DNA from: Clostridiales bacterium
GTDB taxonomy: Bacteria; Bacillota; Clostridia; Peptostreptococcales; Anaerovoracaceae
Assembly: GCA_009911365.1 (NCBI GenBank)
Contig: QXXF01000009.1
Coordinates: 1-64,000, forward strand
DNA: 64,000 nt
Direction: 5' to 3'
Part shown: one piece after another, positions 18,471-27,733 of the stretch
How the letters are laid out: every line of letters begins with the position of its first letter
How positions within the stretch are numbered: position 1 is the first letter of the stretch
Position numbers and translations under genes: made by a program
Notes under the pieces: model-generated
Seen by the model: only the letters and a program-made list of their open reading frames with translations
Databases searched by the model: none
Told to the model about the DNA's origin: nothing

Positions 18471-18499
18471 GGACCATACAGCTCTTTGCTGTATGGTCC
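18471..18499 (+). terminator. Rho-independent terminator
   Basis: GGACCATACAG (18471-18481) pairs perfectly with CTGTATGGTCC (18489-18499) around a 7-base loop, followed by CTTTTCTTT. It ends the secreted-protein operon. Confidence 0.85.
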
Positions 18500-18804
18500 C
18501 TTTTCTTTATATCATCCCTTCTTCCCTACTTTTTTATCTTCACAAATTGTGTCCCTAGCAACGCATCATTATACTTGATTTTACTATCATCCTGCATTAC
18601 AATAGAATTCATGAGGATTTTGAAAATCCTAGGTTTATGAATAAACATATAAATAGTCCAGCGGTGTAATGTCAAGTGAGAAATGAATAATAAATCAAAT
18701 ATCTTTCATATATCTCACGAAGACAAAAAACACCCACCTAAGCCCTGTCGACCATGTTTTTTGAAAATGAGCAGGGCGTAGCTCATCAGCAAGTAGAAGT
18801 TATT

Positions 18805-20031
18805 CTACTTTGCTGGACGATATAGGTGATTGTCTTTGAGCAGTACAAAGACTAACCGCACAAATTTACGGGCAGTTAATGCGAGTGCGCGTTTGTGCTG
18901 ATATCTGTTTACCTCTTTATATTTGAGGTGGTAGAAGTCATTATGCTCCTTGTCGCATCTTACAAGAGAGAATGCTGCTTCACGCAGATAATACTTTAAA
19001 AAGCGATTGCCGGAATTTATAAGCCTTGTCGTTTGGGCTTCAAATCCTCCGGATTGATGTTGTCTCCATGCAAGACCTGCATGCTTAGCGAGCTGAGCAT
19101 GGTTTCCGAAACGGTTGATATCTCCGATTTCAGCCATGATACCGGCTGAGAATACAGGATCAATACCCGGAATAGATATCAATACATTTGGCAAGAGTTC
19201 CATTTGAGCAGCGATTGCTTTATCGAACTCTTTGATTTGAGATTCCAATGCCTTCATTGAGGTTATGGATATAGAAAGCACCTGGTTAACGGAGTCATTT
19301 ACCGTCTTAGGCAAACGGTAAGAACTTCTGGCGGCTTTCTGAATGGCTCTGGCTACTGAATCAGGATCAGGAAAGCGGTCCTTTCCTTTTTCCATAATGA
19401 AATCAGTAAGATCTTGTAAGTCCATATTGGCTAATGCTTCTGCGGATTCAAACTCTTCGTAGACAGCAAGTGCCGTAGTGCTGAAAGTATCTGAAAATAC
19501 TTTCTCCTGCGTCATCGTAGAATACTTCTTGAAAAGCACATTCATAAAACGTTGTTTTTCTTTGATAAGGTTGCAAACAGCGTAGCAGCGTGCATGTGTG
19601 AGGTTCTGGAGGGCTTTGTAACGATAGTCTCCGATATATACCTCTTTGTTGATTCTACCGAAACGCAGGCAGTCAGCAATGACAAAAGAGTCCACATAAT
19701 CATTTTTAGGCAGGTCATTATAAGATTCCTTGAACTTATTTACCTGCTTAGGATTGAGGACATGAATCTTTCTGTTAAATGGCGCCAGAGTGGCACCTTC
19801 CCTTAGAAAATACACGAGATGGTCTCCATAAACAGAGGTTGCTTCGAGACCAATCAGAACCGTGTCAAGGGAATGAGAAGTCATAGCAGAAAGAATTCTT
19901 TTCACAAGCTGAGAGGAACCAACATGTGAGTTTTTTAATGCAAAGTTACTGTGCTTATCTCCGTTAGGAAGCATAAGGTAAACGACATTGGATTTGCTGC
20001 TTACATCAATTCCGACGTAAAGTGGGTTCAT
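18805..20031 (-). CDS. IS110-family DEDD transposase
   Basis: The product is 408 aa from the ATG at 20031, chosen because GAAGGTGA precedes it. An in-frame ATG at 20070 has no ribosome site. The N-terminal RuvC-like DEDD domain shows YVGIDVSSKSN, LEATSVYGDHLVYFL and DYVDSFVIADCLRFG. The C-terminal Transposase_20 domain shows LISIPGIDPVFSAGIMAEIG, HAGLAWRQHQSGG and NRFLKYYLREAAF. Length and all four acidic positions look intact, so it may still be active. These enzymes act as RNA-guided recombinases with a bridge RNA made from the element's non-coding end. Confidence 0.92.
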   Translation of the reverse strand: MNPLYVGIDVSSKSNVVYLMLPNGDKHSNFALKNSHVGSSQLVKRILSAMTSHSLDTVLIGLEATSVYGDHLVYFLREGATLAPFNRKIHVLNPKQVNKFKESYNDLPKNDYVDSFVIADCLRFGRINKEVYIGDYRYKALQNLTHARCYAVCNLIKEKQRFMNVLFKKYSTMTQEKVFSDTFSTTALAVYEEFESAEALANMDLQDLTDFIMEKGKDRFPDPDSVARAIQKAARSSYRLPKTVNDSVNQVLSISITSMKALESQIKEFDKAIAAQMELLPNVLISIPGIDPVFSAGIMAEIGDINRFGNHAQLAKHAGLAWRQHQSGGFEAQTTRLINSGNRFLKYYLREAAFSLVRCDKEHNDFYHLKYKEVNRYQHKRALALTARKFVRLVFVLLKDNHLYRPAK

Positions 20032-20065
20032 AAAAATCACCTTCTTTCGTAATAAGATTTGAGTG

Positions 20066-20331
20066 TTCAATCGGCTTGGTAAAACCCATGATCATGGAGC
20101 ATCGACACCCTCGCATATAAGAATCCAGCTTAAGATGGACAGATGCGAAACCACACTGCAAGATGGACGTCCATGCACTTAAGCAAACAGCCAGCCGGTT
20201 TGAAGCTAACTTCCATGTCAGGGGAACAGACTATCCATGAAGCAACCATTACCGGTTCAACAGGAGGAAACAGAACCATTACCTGATTGACACTGGACAA
20301 TTATATCATGGGCTTTACTAAGCCTATTGAA
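20066..20331 (-). ncRNA. IS110 non-coding flank, candidate bridge RNA region bounded by an inverted repeat
   Basis: The stretch upstream of the transposase holds no gene. It is bounded by a long inverted repeat: positions 20066-20090 (GTTCAATCGGCTTGGTAAAA and on) match the reverse complement of about 20306-20331 at roughly 24 of 28 positions. Inside are a repeated ACCATTACC word and several short stems. In IS110-group elements the bridge RNA comes from this side of the gene. The exact transcript ends are not visible. Confidence 0.45.
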
Positions 20332-20400
20332 CAAATATTTACTAAGTTTTCAAGGTACATTTATGTATCTAAACGATATTATACGAGGGAGGTCTGCTCT

Positions 20401-20763
20401 ATGAAAAAATCTATTTTAGTAGTAGATGATGACACAATGAATTTAAAAAGGACACAAATGATCCTTGCGAAGCATTATAGCGTTCTTCTTGCGGAGTCAG
20501 GCAAAGAGGCTCTTGACACGTTAGGAAGCAAACATGTGGATCTAGTCCTCCTGGACATTGCGATGCCAGGTATGAATGGGATTGAAACTTTTGGGCGTAT
20601 GAAGGGCCATTACGATGATATCCCTGTGATTTTCCTAACAGCATCAGGAGATGAGGATGACGTGCTGAGCGCAATCAAGCTTGGCGCGGCCAATTATCTG
20701 AAAAAACCTTTTTTCCCGCAGGATTTGCTACAGCGTATCGCAAAGGAGTTTGAGAAGCAATGA
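20401..20763 (+). CDS. Stand-alone response regulator receiver (CheY-like)
   Basis: The 120 aa product from the ATG at 20401 (GAGGGAGG ribosome site) is a single receiver domain. It has acidic pocket residues VVDDD, phospho-acceptor Asp in LVLLDIAMPGMNG, a conserved Thr/Ser in FLTASGD and Lys in YLKKPF. There is no output domain, so it is a phosphate shuttle or acts by protein contact. Its stop overlaps the ATG of the following kinase (20760), which marks a coupled two-gene unit and probably a phosphorelay. Confidence 0.92.
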   Translation: MKKSILVVDDDTMNLKRTQMILAKHYSVLLAESGKEALDTLGSKHVDLVLLDIAMPGMNGIETFGRMKGHYDDIPVIFLTASGDEDDVLSAIKLGAANYLKKPFFPQDLLQRIAKEFEKQ

Positions 20764-23342
20764 AGGCCTCGACACAGACAAGCACCCATTTGCTAATGGC
20801 GATCACGACTGTAGTGCTTAGTATCATGCTGAGCATTATCACACTGATCATGTCCTGGGAATTGTGGATGATTCCGCTAACCATCATTGGTAGTGGTATC
20901 GTATGGTGGCTTCATATTGGACGGATCGGTTCAGTGGCACTCTATGAACATTTATGTGCCGGAGTAATGATGGTCGAATTCTTTTTCTTTGGAGTTCATG
21001 AGGACAGTCTTTTTGACATACCACTCATTGCCTGCACCCTGCTTCTTATCTTTTCTCTGCCAGACAGAAGGCGGCTGTTATATATGACGGCCGCTATATA
21101 TGTGTTGATGCTGTTGTATCACGCACTGTTTCTACATACGATCACCGCTGACATGGAATCAGATGCCATCATACGTTTGGTCCTTGGCACCGTAGTAACA
21201 GCTGGAGCACTGGAACTGGCTAGGTATCAGCTTAATAGAAGAAAAGAAGCATATAAAAAACACAGCGTCACTCTTGCGGAATTAGAAGCGGCGGGGCGGC
21301 AAAACGCAGAGTTTTTATCAAATGTATCTCACGAGCTGCGAACACCAATCAACATGGTAATTGGGATCAGTGAAGTCGCGTTAGGAAAGGATATTCCCCC
21401 CGACATACGAGAAGATATGCAGTCGATTCAGCTGGCAGGCAAGCGTCTGTCCAGCCAGATCAATAATATCCTCGATTATACGGAGAGCGTAGAAGGCACA
21501 CTGACCGCGGCCAATGAAGAGTACATGATCACTTCTGTAATTAATGATGTGATTACCATGGTCACAGTGCAAAACAGCAAACACAATTTGGAATTAGTAT
21601 TTGACATTGACCCCAAAATACCATCCGTTTTGATCGGAGACGCAGAAAAAATATCCCATGTGCTGAAGATTCTCTTGGAAAATTCCATCAAATTTACAGA
21701 TGAGGGCGGTATCAATATCTGTGTTGGGTTCCGTGAGGAGAAGTATGGGATCAATCTGATCATAGACGTTTATGATACTGGCATTGGGATGACCTCTTCC
21801 CAGCTCACACAAATCCATGATGATTTTTATCAGGCGGATTCGGGCAGCCGTCGGTTCGCAGGCGGGCTAGGCCTTGGAATCCCTATTGCCCGTGCCCTGC
21901 TCCATGCCATGGGTGGATTCATTCACTTTGAAAGTAAAGATCATGGAGGCCTGGAAGCGCATATCACGATTCCTCAGGGTGTGGCGAATCATACGCCGAG
22001 TATCGTTATTCCGCAAACAACGCCACTTTGCATTGTTTGCTATTTCAAGCCGGATCGCTTTGGTTCCGATGAGGTCAGAAAATATTATGACAGGATGATC
22101 CTGCATTTGGTTGACGGCCTTGGCATTGAAGGTTATCAGGCTCATAATTTTGAGAGTTTGCTGAAAATCAAATCAGAACACAAGTTGTCCCATGTATTTA
22201 TCGCACAAGCCGAATATCTAGAAAACACATCTTATTATGAAGACTTGGCAAGAACCATCCGGGTAATCGTAATCGCAGACAAGAACTTTACCCTGAACCG
22301 GGATAGCAGGTTGCTTATCATCCGCAAGCCACTCTTCATGCTTTCCATTGTGAATCTGATCAATGGTGAGATCCAAAGAAATCATTTGGAAGATGACCAG
22401 GCCACAGGCCGCAGCCATTTCTTCTGTACTGGAGTTCGGGCCTTAGCTGTTGATGACGAGGAAATGAATCTAGTAGTGGCCAAAGGCATCCTGGGTAGCT
22501 ACGGCATACAGGTCGATACCTGTCTCAGCGGGAAAGAGGCGATCGAAAAATGTACCCATATGTCTTATGACCTTGTATTCTTGGACCATATGATGCCCGG
22601 TTTTGACGGCATGGAAACCCTACGGCGTATTCGAGAAATCGACAATGGAATCTACAAAGACCTGCCGATCATTGCTCTGACAGCGAATACCATCAGTGGG
22701 GCCAGAGAAATGTTTAAAAGCGAAGGCTTTACAGAATTCGTACCAAAGCCGATTGAGCGTACGATCTTGGAAAGAGTGCTGCGCCGTGTACTGCCAGAAC
22801 ACTGCATACGATACGAACAGTACGACAAGTTGCCTGCTCTTGAGAGCAGCCTGCCAGAAAACGAGGATCAGCCAGCGGATGCGCCAACTTCAAATGTGCT
22901 CCAGGAGGAACAGCCGTCCAATACTTCAGCAGCTACGGACGATGCCCAACTCCAATCCGATGTTTCCACAGAATCCGAGGCCTTGCCTTATGCTGAACTC
23001 ACAAATGCCGGCATTAATGCGCAGATCGGCCTGGACTACTGCTGCGGAGAGGTGGACTTTTATCGTGAAATGCTGCAAATGTTCTATTTCCAAAGCAATG
23101 AAAAGAAGGAGGAAATCATCTCTTTGTACGAAGCTGCGGACTGGGCAGATTATGCGGTCAAGGTCCATGCGTTAAAGAGCACTTCCCTGACCATTGGCGC
23201 AGAGGATCTGTCAAGTCAGGCAAAAGCGTTGGAACAAGCAGGGAAAAAGGGAGACTCTGAATACATCCAAACGAATCACATGAGCATGCTGCGTGCCTAC
23301 GAGGAAGTGTGCGACAGCATTTCCCAATTAATTGATTTGTAA
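20760..23342 (+). CDS. Membrane hybrid histidine kinase with receiver and C-terminal Hpt domain
   Basis: In this 860 aa protein about five or six membrane segments fill residues 10-160. A HisKA domain follows (His in FLSNVSHELRTPINMVIG), then an ATPase domain (ILLENSIKFT, DTGIGM, GGLGLGI). The middle holds a degenerate receiver-like stretch, followed by a true receiver (ALAVDDEEMN, acceptor Asp in LVFLDHMMPGFDG, Lys in VPKPI). After an acidic, Ser/Pro-rich linker comes an Hpt domain with its His in KVHALKSTSLTIGA. All relay steps (His-Asp-His) are in one chain, and the free receiver encoded upstream is the natural last acceptor. Confidence 0.92.
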   Translation: MKASTQTSTHLLMAITTVVLSIMLSIITLIMSWELWMIPLTIIGSGIVWWLHIGRIGSVALYEHLCAGVMMVEFFFFGVHEDSLFDIPLIACTLLLIFSLPDRRRLLYMTAAIYVLMLLYHALFLHTITADMESDAIIRLVLGTVVTAGALELARYQLNRRKEAYKKHSVTLAELEAAGRQNAEFLSNVSHELRTPINMVIGISEVALGKDIPPDIREDMQSIQLAGKRLSSQINNILDYTESVEGTLTAANEEYMITSVINDVITMVTVQNSKHNLELVFDIDPKIPSVLIGDAEKISHVLKILLENSIKFTDEGGINICVGFREEKYGINLIIDVYDTGIGMTSSQLTQIHDDFYQADSGSRRFAGGLGLGIPIARALLHAMGGFIHFESKDHGGLEAHITIPQGVANHTPSIVIPQTTPLCIVCYFKPDRFGSDEVRKYYDRMILHLVDGLGIEGYQAHNFESLLKIKSEHKLSHVFIAQAEYLENTSYYEDLARTIRVIVIADKNFTLNRDSRLLIIRKPLFMLSIVNLINGEIQRNHLEDDQATGRSHFFCTGVRALAVDDEEMNLVVAKGILGSYGIQVDTCLSGKEAIEKCTHMSYDLVFLDHMMPGFDGMETLRRIREIDNGIYKDLPIIALTANTISGAREMFKSEGFTEFVPKPIERTILERVLRRVLPEHCIRYEQYDKLPALESSLPENEDQPADAPTSNVLQEEQPSNTSAATDDAQLQSDVSTESEALPYAELTNAGINAQIGLDYCCGEVDFYREMLQMFYFQSNEKKEEIISLYEAADWADYAVKVHALKSTSLTIGAEDLSSQAKALEQAGKKGDSEYIQTNHMSMLRAYEEVCDSISQLIDL

Positions 23343-23400
23343 ATCGTTCATTACTGCTCTTTCCAAAAACTACCCATATTAAGAAAGGAGGACTTTTAAC

Positions 23401-26112
23401 ATGTACAAAGCTGTGTACAGAAAATGGGTTGAAATTATCTTTGATCACAGAATCAGTCTGCACGAGCGCATGTTTCGCGTAATCACCGCAGTCAGCATGG
23501 TGGCACTGATCTTTATATTGCTCATCGGCTGGCACCTTTCCAATATTGTCATATTGGCAGCGAGCCTCGTCTATATGTGCCTTGTAGTGAAAATCAGTAT
23601 TCAAAAACAGTGTATCAATACGGGGGCCACGCTCATCGTCATATTGCTCTTGCTTGTTTTTCCAGTCAGCTTTTTCACGCCAGGTGGAATCTATGGCGGT
23701 GCGTCTGAGTGGTTCGTCATTTGCTTTATTTATATCAGCCTCACCTTGAAAGGAAAACGAATGCCGGTTCTCTTTCTTCTCTGTGCGGCAGAAACGCTGC
23801 TCTGCTACTACGTTTCCTTTCATTATCCAGCGTATGGCGTATATTCCACGCAGGGACACTCCTATTTTGAATCCGCCAATGCGGTCATTCTAGCTGGCGT
23901 ACTGACCAGTGCGCTGCTTTTGTTCCAGAATCGTCTTTACGAGGAGGAAAGCAAACTCGCCGCAGAACAAAAAAAGGAAATCGAAGAGTTGAATCGAGCG
24001 GAAAATCATTTTTTTTCTAGTATGAGTCACGAGATCCGCACACCGATCAATACGATTATTGGATTGAATGAGATGATCCTAAGAGAGGCTATTTCCAAGG
24101 ATGTCGCAGAAAATGCCCGAAATATCCAGGGTGCCAGCAAAATGCTCCTTTCTCTTATCAATGATATTTTAGACTTGTCGAAGATCAAATCCGGTAAAAT
24201 GGAAATCGTAAACGTTTCCTACGAAACAGGGGACCTTTTTTCAGAGATCGTAAACATGATCTGGATCAAGGCCAAAGAAAAAGGACTAGAATTCCAACTT
24301 CATGTGGACCCTTCCATGCCAAGTATGCTTTGCGGCGACGAGGTCCGCATCAAGCAGATCCTAATCAATCTGCTGAACAATGCGGTCAAGTATACCAGCG
24401 AAGGCTCTATCAAGCTGTCTGTCCGGTGCGAACATCTAGCGCTTAACAAGGTGCGCGTCTACTATTCTGTAGAGGACACAGGGCTAGGTGTAAAAAAGGA
24501 AAACATCCCTTATTTGTTCAATGCCTTCAAGCGGGTAGACGAGAAAAAGAACCGCCATATCGAAGGTACTGGACTGGGACTCAATATCGTCCATCAGCTG
24601 GTAGAGCTAATGGATGGTGAAATTAGTGTTAACAGCGTTTATACAAAGGGCTCTACGTTTATCGTCACCTTAGATCAGGATATTGTCGATGGCACGGAAC
24701 TGGGAACCTTTACACTTGCCTCCCGCATGAAGGTCCATGAAAGAGAACAGTATAAACAAAGCTTTGAGGCACCGAAAGCGCATCTTCTGGTGGTTGATGA
24801 CAATGACATGAATCTCATGGTCGCACGCAAGTTGCTTTCAGGCACTAAGATCCAAATTGATACAGCTTCCAGTGGTATCGAATGCCTAAAACTGACACAG
24901 GATCAGCATTATGACGGCATCCTGATGGATCATCTGATGCCGGAAATGGATGGGATAAAGTGTCTCCACGCATTGCGCTCACAACCAGGTGGACTGTGCC
25001 AGGATGTGCCTGTTATCGCATTGACCGCTAATGCGGGCAGTGATAATCAGTTGCTTTACCGAAAGGAAGGCTTTAGCGGCTACCTTGCCAAACCAGTCAG
25101 CGGTGCGCTGCTCGAAGCGGCGGTCCTGAGCATTTTACCAAAAGAGCTCGTGACGCTCACTGAAGAAGCCAGTCCATCTGAAATCGGAAAAGACATTCTG
25201 CTCTTTGAGCAAACACAGCGAATGTCCATCATGGTCACAACAGACAGCGTGTGCGATCTGCCGGAATCTCTAAAAAAAGAATTCGGTATTTCCGTATGTC
25301 CATACTATATCCGCACTGATGAAGGTCGGTTCTTGGATGGACCGGAACTCAGCGCAGACGAACTGCTAGCTCACATCTCCCAAGGAAAAAAGGGATCTTC
25401 ACAGCCTCCTGATGTGGAGGATTATGAAAGGTTCTTTGCGGAAAGACTGACCGAAGCACAAAATGTGATCCATATTACAATGGCAAAACATGTAAGCGAA
25501 GGATACAACCATGCTGTTGAAGCAGCCAAATCCTTTGAAAATGTCACAGTAATTGATTCTGGGCATCTTTCTAGCAGTATGGGGCTAATCGTGTTGTACG
25601 CCGCCTCTATGGCAGAAAACCACGCCACAAAAAATGAAATTGTCAAAGCTGTGAAAAGGCTGAGAAACTATATTTCATCGGCCTTTATCATCGACAGCAC
25701 CCATATGATGTGCCGCTCAGGGAAAATATCCAAACGAGTACAAGTTCTCTGTGACGCACTGTTGCTGCATCCGATCATTATGTTGCGAAAGAGCAAGATG
25801 GTAGTGGGCAGTATGGCAGTCGGCAACTTTTCCCATATGACAAAACGCTATGTCCGAAAGGTATTTATGAATACAGGAAATATCGATCGACGGGTTCTGT
25901 TTATCACATACTCTGGCATGGACGACAAAAAACTACAATACATCCAAAATCTGGTGAACCAATACTGTCCATTCGAAAGGGTATACCTACAAAAAGCGTC
26001 CTCTGCCATTTCCAGCAACTGCGGGCCGAAGTCCTTTGGCCTACTGTTTATGAGAAAAAACTCGGCAGTTATTCCTTTTTCACAGAACATAACGCAAGAT
26101 ACCTCCAACTGA
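23401..26112 (+). CDS. Membrane hybrid histidine kinase fused to a DegV fatty-acid-binding domain
   Basis: Five or six membrane segments (residues 20-180) precede HisKA (FFSSMSHEIRTPINTIIG) and an ATPase domain (ILINLLNNAVKYT, VEDTGLGV, GTGLGLNIV). A receiver follows (LLVVDDNDMN, Asp in ILMDHLMPEMDG, Lys in LAKPV). From about residue 608 to the end (903) it is a full-length DegV domain: VTTDSVCDLPESLKKEFG, GSSQPPDVEDYERFF, VIDSGHLSSSMGL, LHPIIMLRKSKM. DegV proteins bind fatty acids and present them to fatty-acid kinase. The ATG inside the junction (25222) has no ribosome site, so a true fusion is the best reading. It follows the kinase-Hpt gene by 58 bases with AAAGGAGG upstream. Confidence 0.9.
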   Translation: MYKAVYRKWVEIIFDHRISLHERMFRVITAVSMVALIFILLIGWHLSNIVILAASLVYMCLVVKISIQKQCINTGATLIVILLLLVFPVSFFTPGGIYGGASEWFVICFIYISLTLKGKRMPVLFLLCAAETLLCYYVSFHYPAYGVYSTQGHSYFESANAVILAGVLTSALLLFQNRLYEEESKLAAEQKKEIEELNRAENHFFSSMSHEIRTPINTIIGLNEMILREAISKDVAENARNIQGASKMLLSLINDILDLSKIKSGKMEIVNVSYETGDLFSEIVNMIWIKAKEKGLEFQLHVDPSMPSMLCGDEVRIKQILINLLNNAVKYTSEGSIKLSVRCEHLALNKVRVYYSVEDTGLGVKKENIPYLFNAFKRVDEKKNRHIEGTGLGLNIVHQLVELMDGEISVNSVYTKGSTFIVTLDQDIVDGTELGTFTLASRMKVHEREQYKQSFEAPKAHLLVVDDNDMNLMVARKLLSGTKIQIDTASSGIECLKLTQDQHYDGILMDHLMPEMDGIKCLHALRSQPGGLCQDVPVIALTANAGSDNQLLYRKEGFSGYLAKPVSGALLEAAVLSILPKELVTLTEEASPSEIGKDILLFEQTQRMSIMVTTDSVCDLPESLKKEFGISVCPYYIRTDEGRFLDGPELSADELLAHISQGKKGSSQPPDVEDYERFFAERLTEAQNVIHITMAKHVSEGYNHAVEAAKSFENVTVIDSGHLSSSMGLIVLYAASMAENHATKNEIVKAVKRLRNYISSAFIIDSTHMMCRSGKISKRVQVLCDALLLHPIIMLRKSKMVVGSMAVGNFSHMTKRYVRKVFMNTGNIDRRVLFITYSGMDDKKLQYIQNLVNQYCPFERVYLQKASSAISSNCGPKSFGLLFMRKNSAVIPFSQNITQDTSN

Positions 26113-26144
26113 TCCTTTGTAAGGTAAAGGAATCATGCAGTCAC

Positions 26145-26179
26145 AAAGGGCATCCTGCTAATGACAGGGTGCCCTTTTT
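26145..26179 (+). terminator. Rho-independent terminator of the phosphorelay operon
   Basis: AAAGGGCATCCTG (26145-26157) pairs with CAGGGTGCCCTTT (26165-26177), one G-T pair, followed by T residues. It lies 33 bases past the stop of the kinase-DegV gene. Confidence 0.88.
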
Positions 26180-26280
26180 ATGAGATCGTGTGATTTTGTT
26201 TAGAGATAGCATATCATGGATGGGATTTTTTTACATTCTGTCCTAGCCACAATTGGGTTACTTCCATTGATAACGTCTGC

Positions 26281-27104
26281 TCAAAACGCTTCACAAATCT
26301 CTGTTCCCTTTGCCTGAAACCTTTGAAGCTGATCTTCATTGACTGGGATCACGCAGAAATACATGGAACTCCAACCCTGGCGATACGGATATACGCCGAC
26401 TCCTGCATTTTGGTACAGCGCACTGGGGACAATACCGTGTTCATATGCTTTTCCCGGCGGCACATCGGAATTATTGACAGTCTTGATGAATTTGGAAAGC
26501 CGCTGGTTCTCAATCTCTGGGCGTAGGCTTTTCAAGCTGTAAAAGCACAAGTTATCAAATTCACGGTACGTCTCCTCCCGATAGTCATGATCATCATAAT
26601 CAACTGCGATTTCCTGCACTCTGCCGCTTTCTTCTGAAACAGAAACCTGTATGTTTGGGTAGAAATCAGCGGCCTCTTCATTGGAAAACACATAGTTCAA
26701 AACAGGATCATTAGAATGGATCCCTTGATCGGTGGCATACACGTTCCATTGTTCTGGCTCTGGCAACCTGGCAACCTGGCAACGGTCTTGTCATGGCGGC
26801 AATTCCAATTATAGCGGCTAATAAATTCTGCCATCGATAAATCAAAAAACAGCGTGCCGTTTTCATCTTTTTTTATTGTTACAGCAACGCTTCCGGTATT
26901 TTCCACACCTTGTTCTCTTTCCCTGGAAGATGCCGCCATACGCTTTGTCCCAGCAGATGTAGACCCTAACGGAGCATCAATTTTTGGTTCTGCGGTTTCG
27001 GTATGAAACGATCTCCAGATCAGCAGAGAAACTACTATGATTATCCCCACCGCAATGATCGTAATCAGCGGCCTGTTCTTACTGCTTCTTGCTCTTTGTG
27101 TCAT
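26281..27104 (-). pseudogene. Membrane-anchored protein of unknown function, frameshifted in an 8-bp repeat
   Basis: The start at 27104 (GGAGACAG upstream) encodes a basic N terminus, one membrane helix (LITIIAVGIIIVVSLLIW, residues 13-30) and a Ser-rich stalk. A domain (TIKKDENGTLFFDLSMAEFI) follows, then the frame breaks near 26770. Beyond the break the next frame continues with PEPEQWNVYATDQGI through to QRFQAKGTEICEAF. The break falls in three tandem copies of CTGGCAAC (26760-26783); with two copies the frame would be open throughout (about 271 aa). The family is unknown. The gene overlaps the end of 27079-27453, so the two are co-transcribed. Confidence 0.72.
26760..26783. repeat. Three tandem copies of an 8-bp unit inside a gene
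   Basis: CTGGCAAC occurs three times without gaps (26760-26767, 26768-26775, 26776-26783). Because 8 is not a multiple of 3, each copy gained or lost changes the reading frame of the surrounding gene. Confidence 0.9.
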
Positions 27105-27453
27105 CGCTGTCTCCTATATCCCTCTGATCCAATGCGGACTCGAGGATTCCGATTGCCGCTTCACAACCTGCGGCCTTTCCGTCATAAACGATTTCCCAAT
27201 AATGTTCCCCATACCAATCAAAGGTGGGATGGGCCGCTTCTTCCTTGCTCAAATCAACGAAGCGAAGCCGCTCCTGTTTTAGCTCTCGCAGCAGAAAGCC
27301 CATACACATGCGATTTTCCACTTGGGAAAGGACCTTTTCCAATCTTTTCTTTTTGTGGGCGTAAAAGACAGAAAAGTAGCTGTCATCTTTATTTGTTCTG
27401 TAATTTTCATCAGCCATATCGATCGCCATTTTGAGTGCTTCATATGCTTCCAT
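27079..27453 (-). CDS. Small cytosolic protein of unknown function
   Basis: The 124 aa hydrophilic product has a mostly helical first half (MEAYEALKMAIDMADENYRT and on) and a charged C-terminal tail (DIGDSDDTKSKK). No membrane segment or known domain is seen. GGAGG stands 10 bases before the ATG. Its last 26 bases overlap the start of the downstream membrane-anchored gene, so translation is coupled and the two products may act together. Confidence 0.6.
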   Translation of the reverse strand: MEAYEALKMAIDMADENYRTNKDDSYFSVFYAHKKKRLEKVLSQVENRMCMGFLLRELKQERLRFVDLSKEEAAHPTFDWYGEHYWEIVYDGKAAGCEAAIGILESALDQRDIGDSDDTKSKKQ

Positions 27454-27591
27454 TTTCCAAGTTCCTCCGGTTCTTTAACTATTGTTTTTAATCATAACAC
27501 ATACCTAGATCCGTGGCAATGTGCAAGGCGTTAAAAGAGTGAAACCATTGATATATAAATAACCCCAGAATCGTCAAAATGCTAGGGTTGT

Positions 27592-27635
27592 TGGTACACG
27601 GCGGGGGGGCGAGCCCTGGACACCTTGACTCTTAG
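27592..27635 (-). pseudogene. tRNA-Lys-like 3' end, degenerate (candidate att scar)
   Basis: The minus strand reads GGTGTCCAGGGCTCGC and then a C-rich T-arm ending in GTGTACCA. This resembles the variable loop, T-arm and CCA end of clostridial tRNA-Lys, but the T-stem is damaged and no 5' half exists. The same kind of remnant, in the same orientation, occurs at 29778-29826. Confidence 0.45.
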
Positions 27636-27669
27636 GTACAATCTCTTTCAGCCTTGGATTCTTCAATGA

Positions 27670-27729
27670 TCAGGCGATATGAAGCGCATTAAACGTTTTG
27701 ATTCCTTTTCCCTTCAAATGCTCCGCTTC
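27670..27729 (-). pseudogene. PIN-domain toxin fragment
   Basis: Twenty codons read EAEHLKGKGIKTFNALHIA followed by a stop. They match the segment ADHLKRKGIKTFDALHIA of the complete PIN toxin at 30535-30972 in the same orientation. The catalytic Asp of TFDAL is Asn here. It is a leftover of a duplicated toxin gene. Confidence 0.75.
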
Positions 27730-27733
27730 ATCC

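Larger units (their letters stand above)
18640..20331 (-). mobile_element. IS110-family insertion sequence (ends approximate)
   Basis: The element carries one transposase gene (18805-20031) and a long non-coding flank on its 5' side up to at least 20331. IS110 elements lack classic terminal inverted repeats, so both ends are estimates. Its insertion splits the secreted-protein operon from the phosphorelay cluster. A hairpin (CAGCAAGTAGAA with TTCTACTTTGCTG, 18788-18815) covers the end of the transposase gene. Confidence 0.7.

Noticed and set aside
25222-26112. Separate DegV gene starting at the internal ATG
   Set aside because: No ribosome site precedes 25222 and the frame is continuous with the receiver domain, so a fusion fits better.
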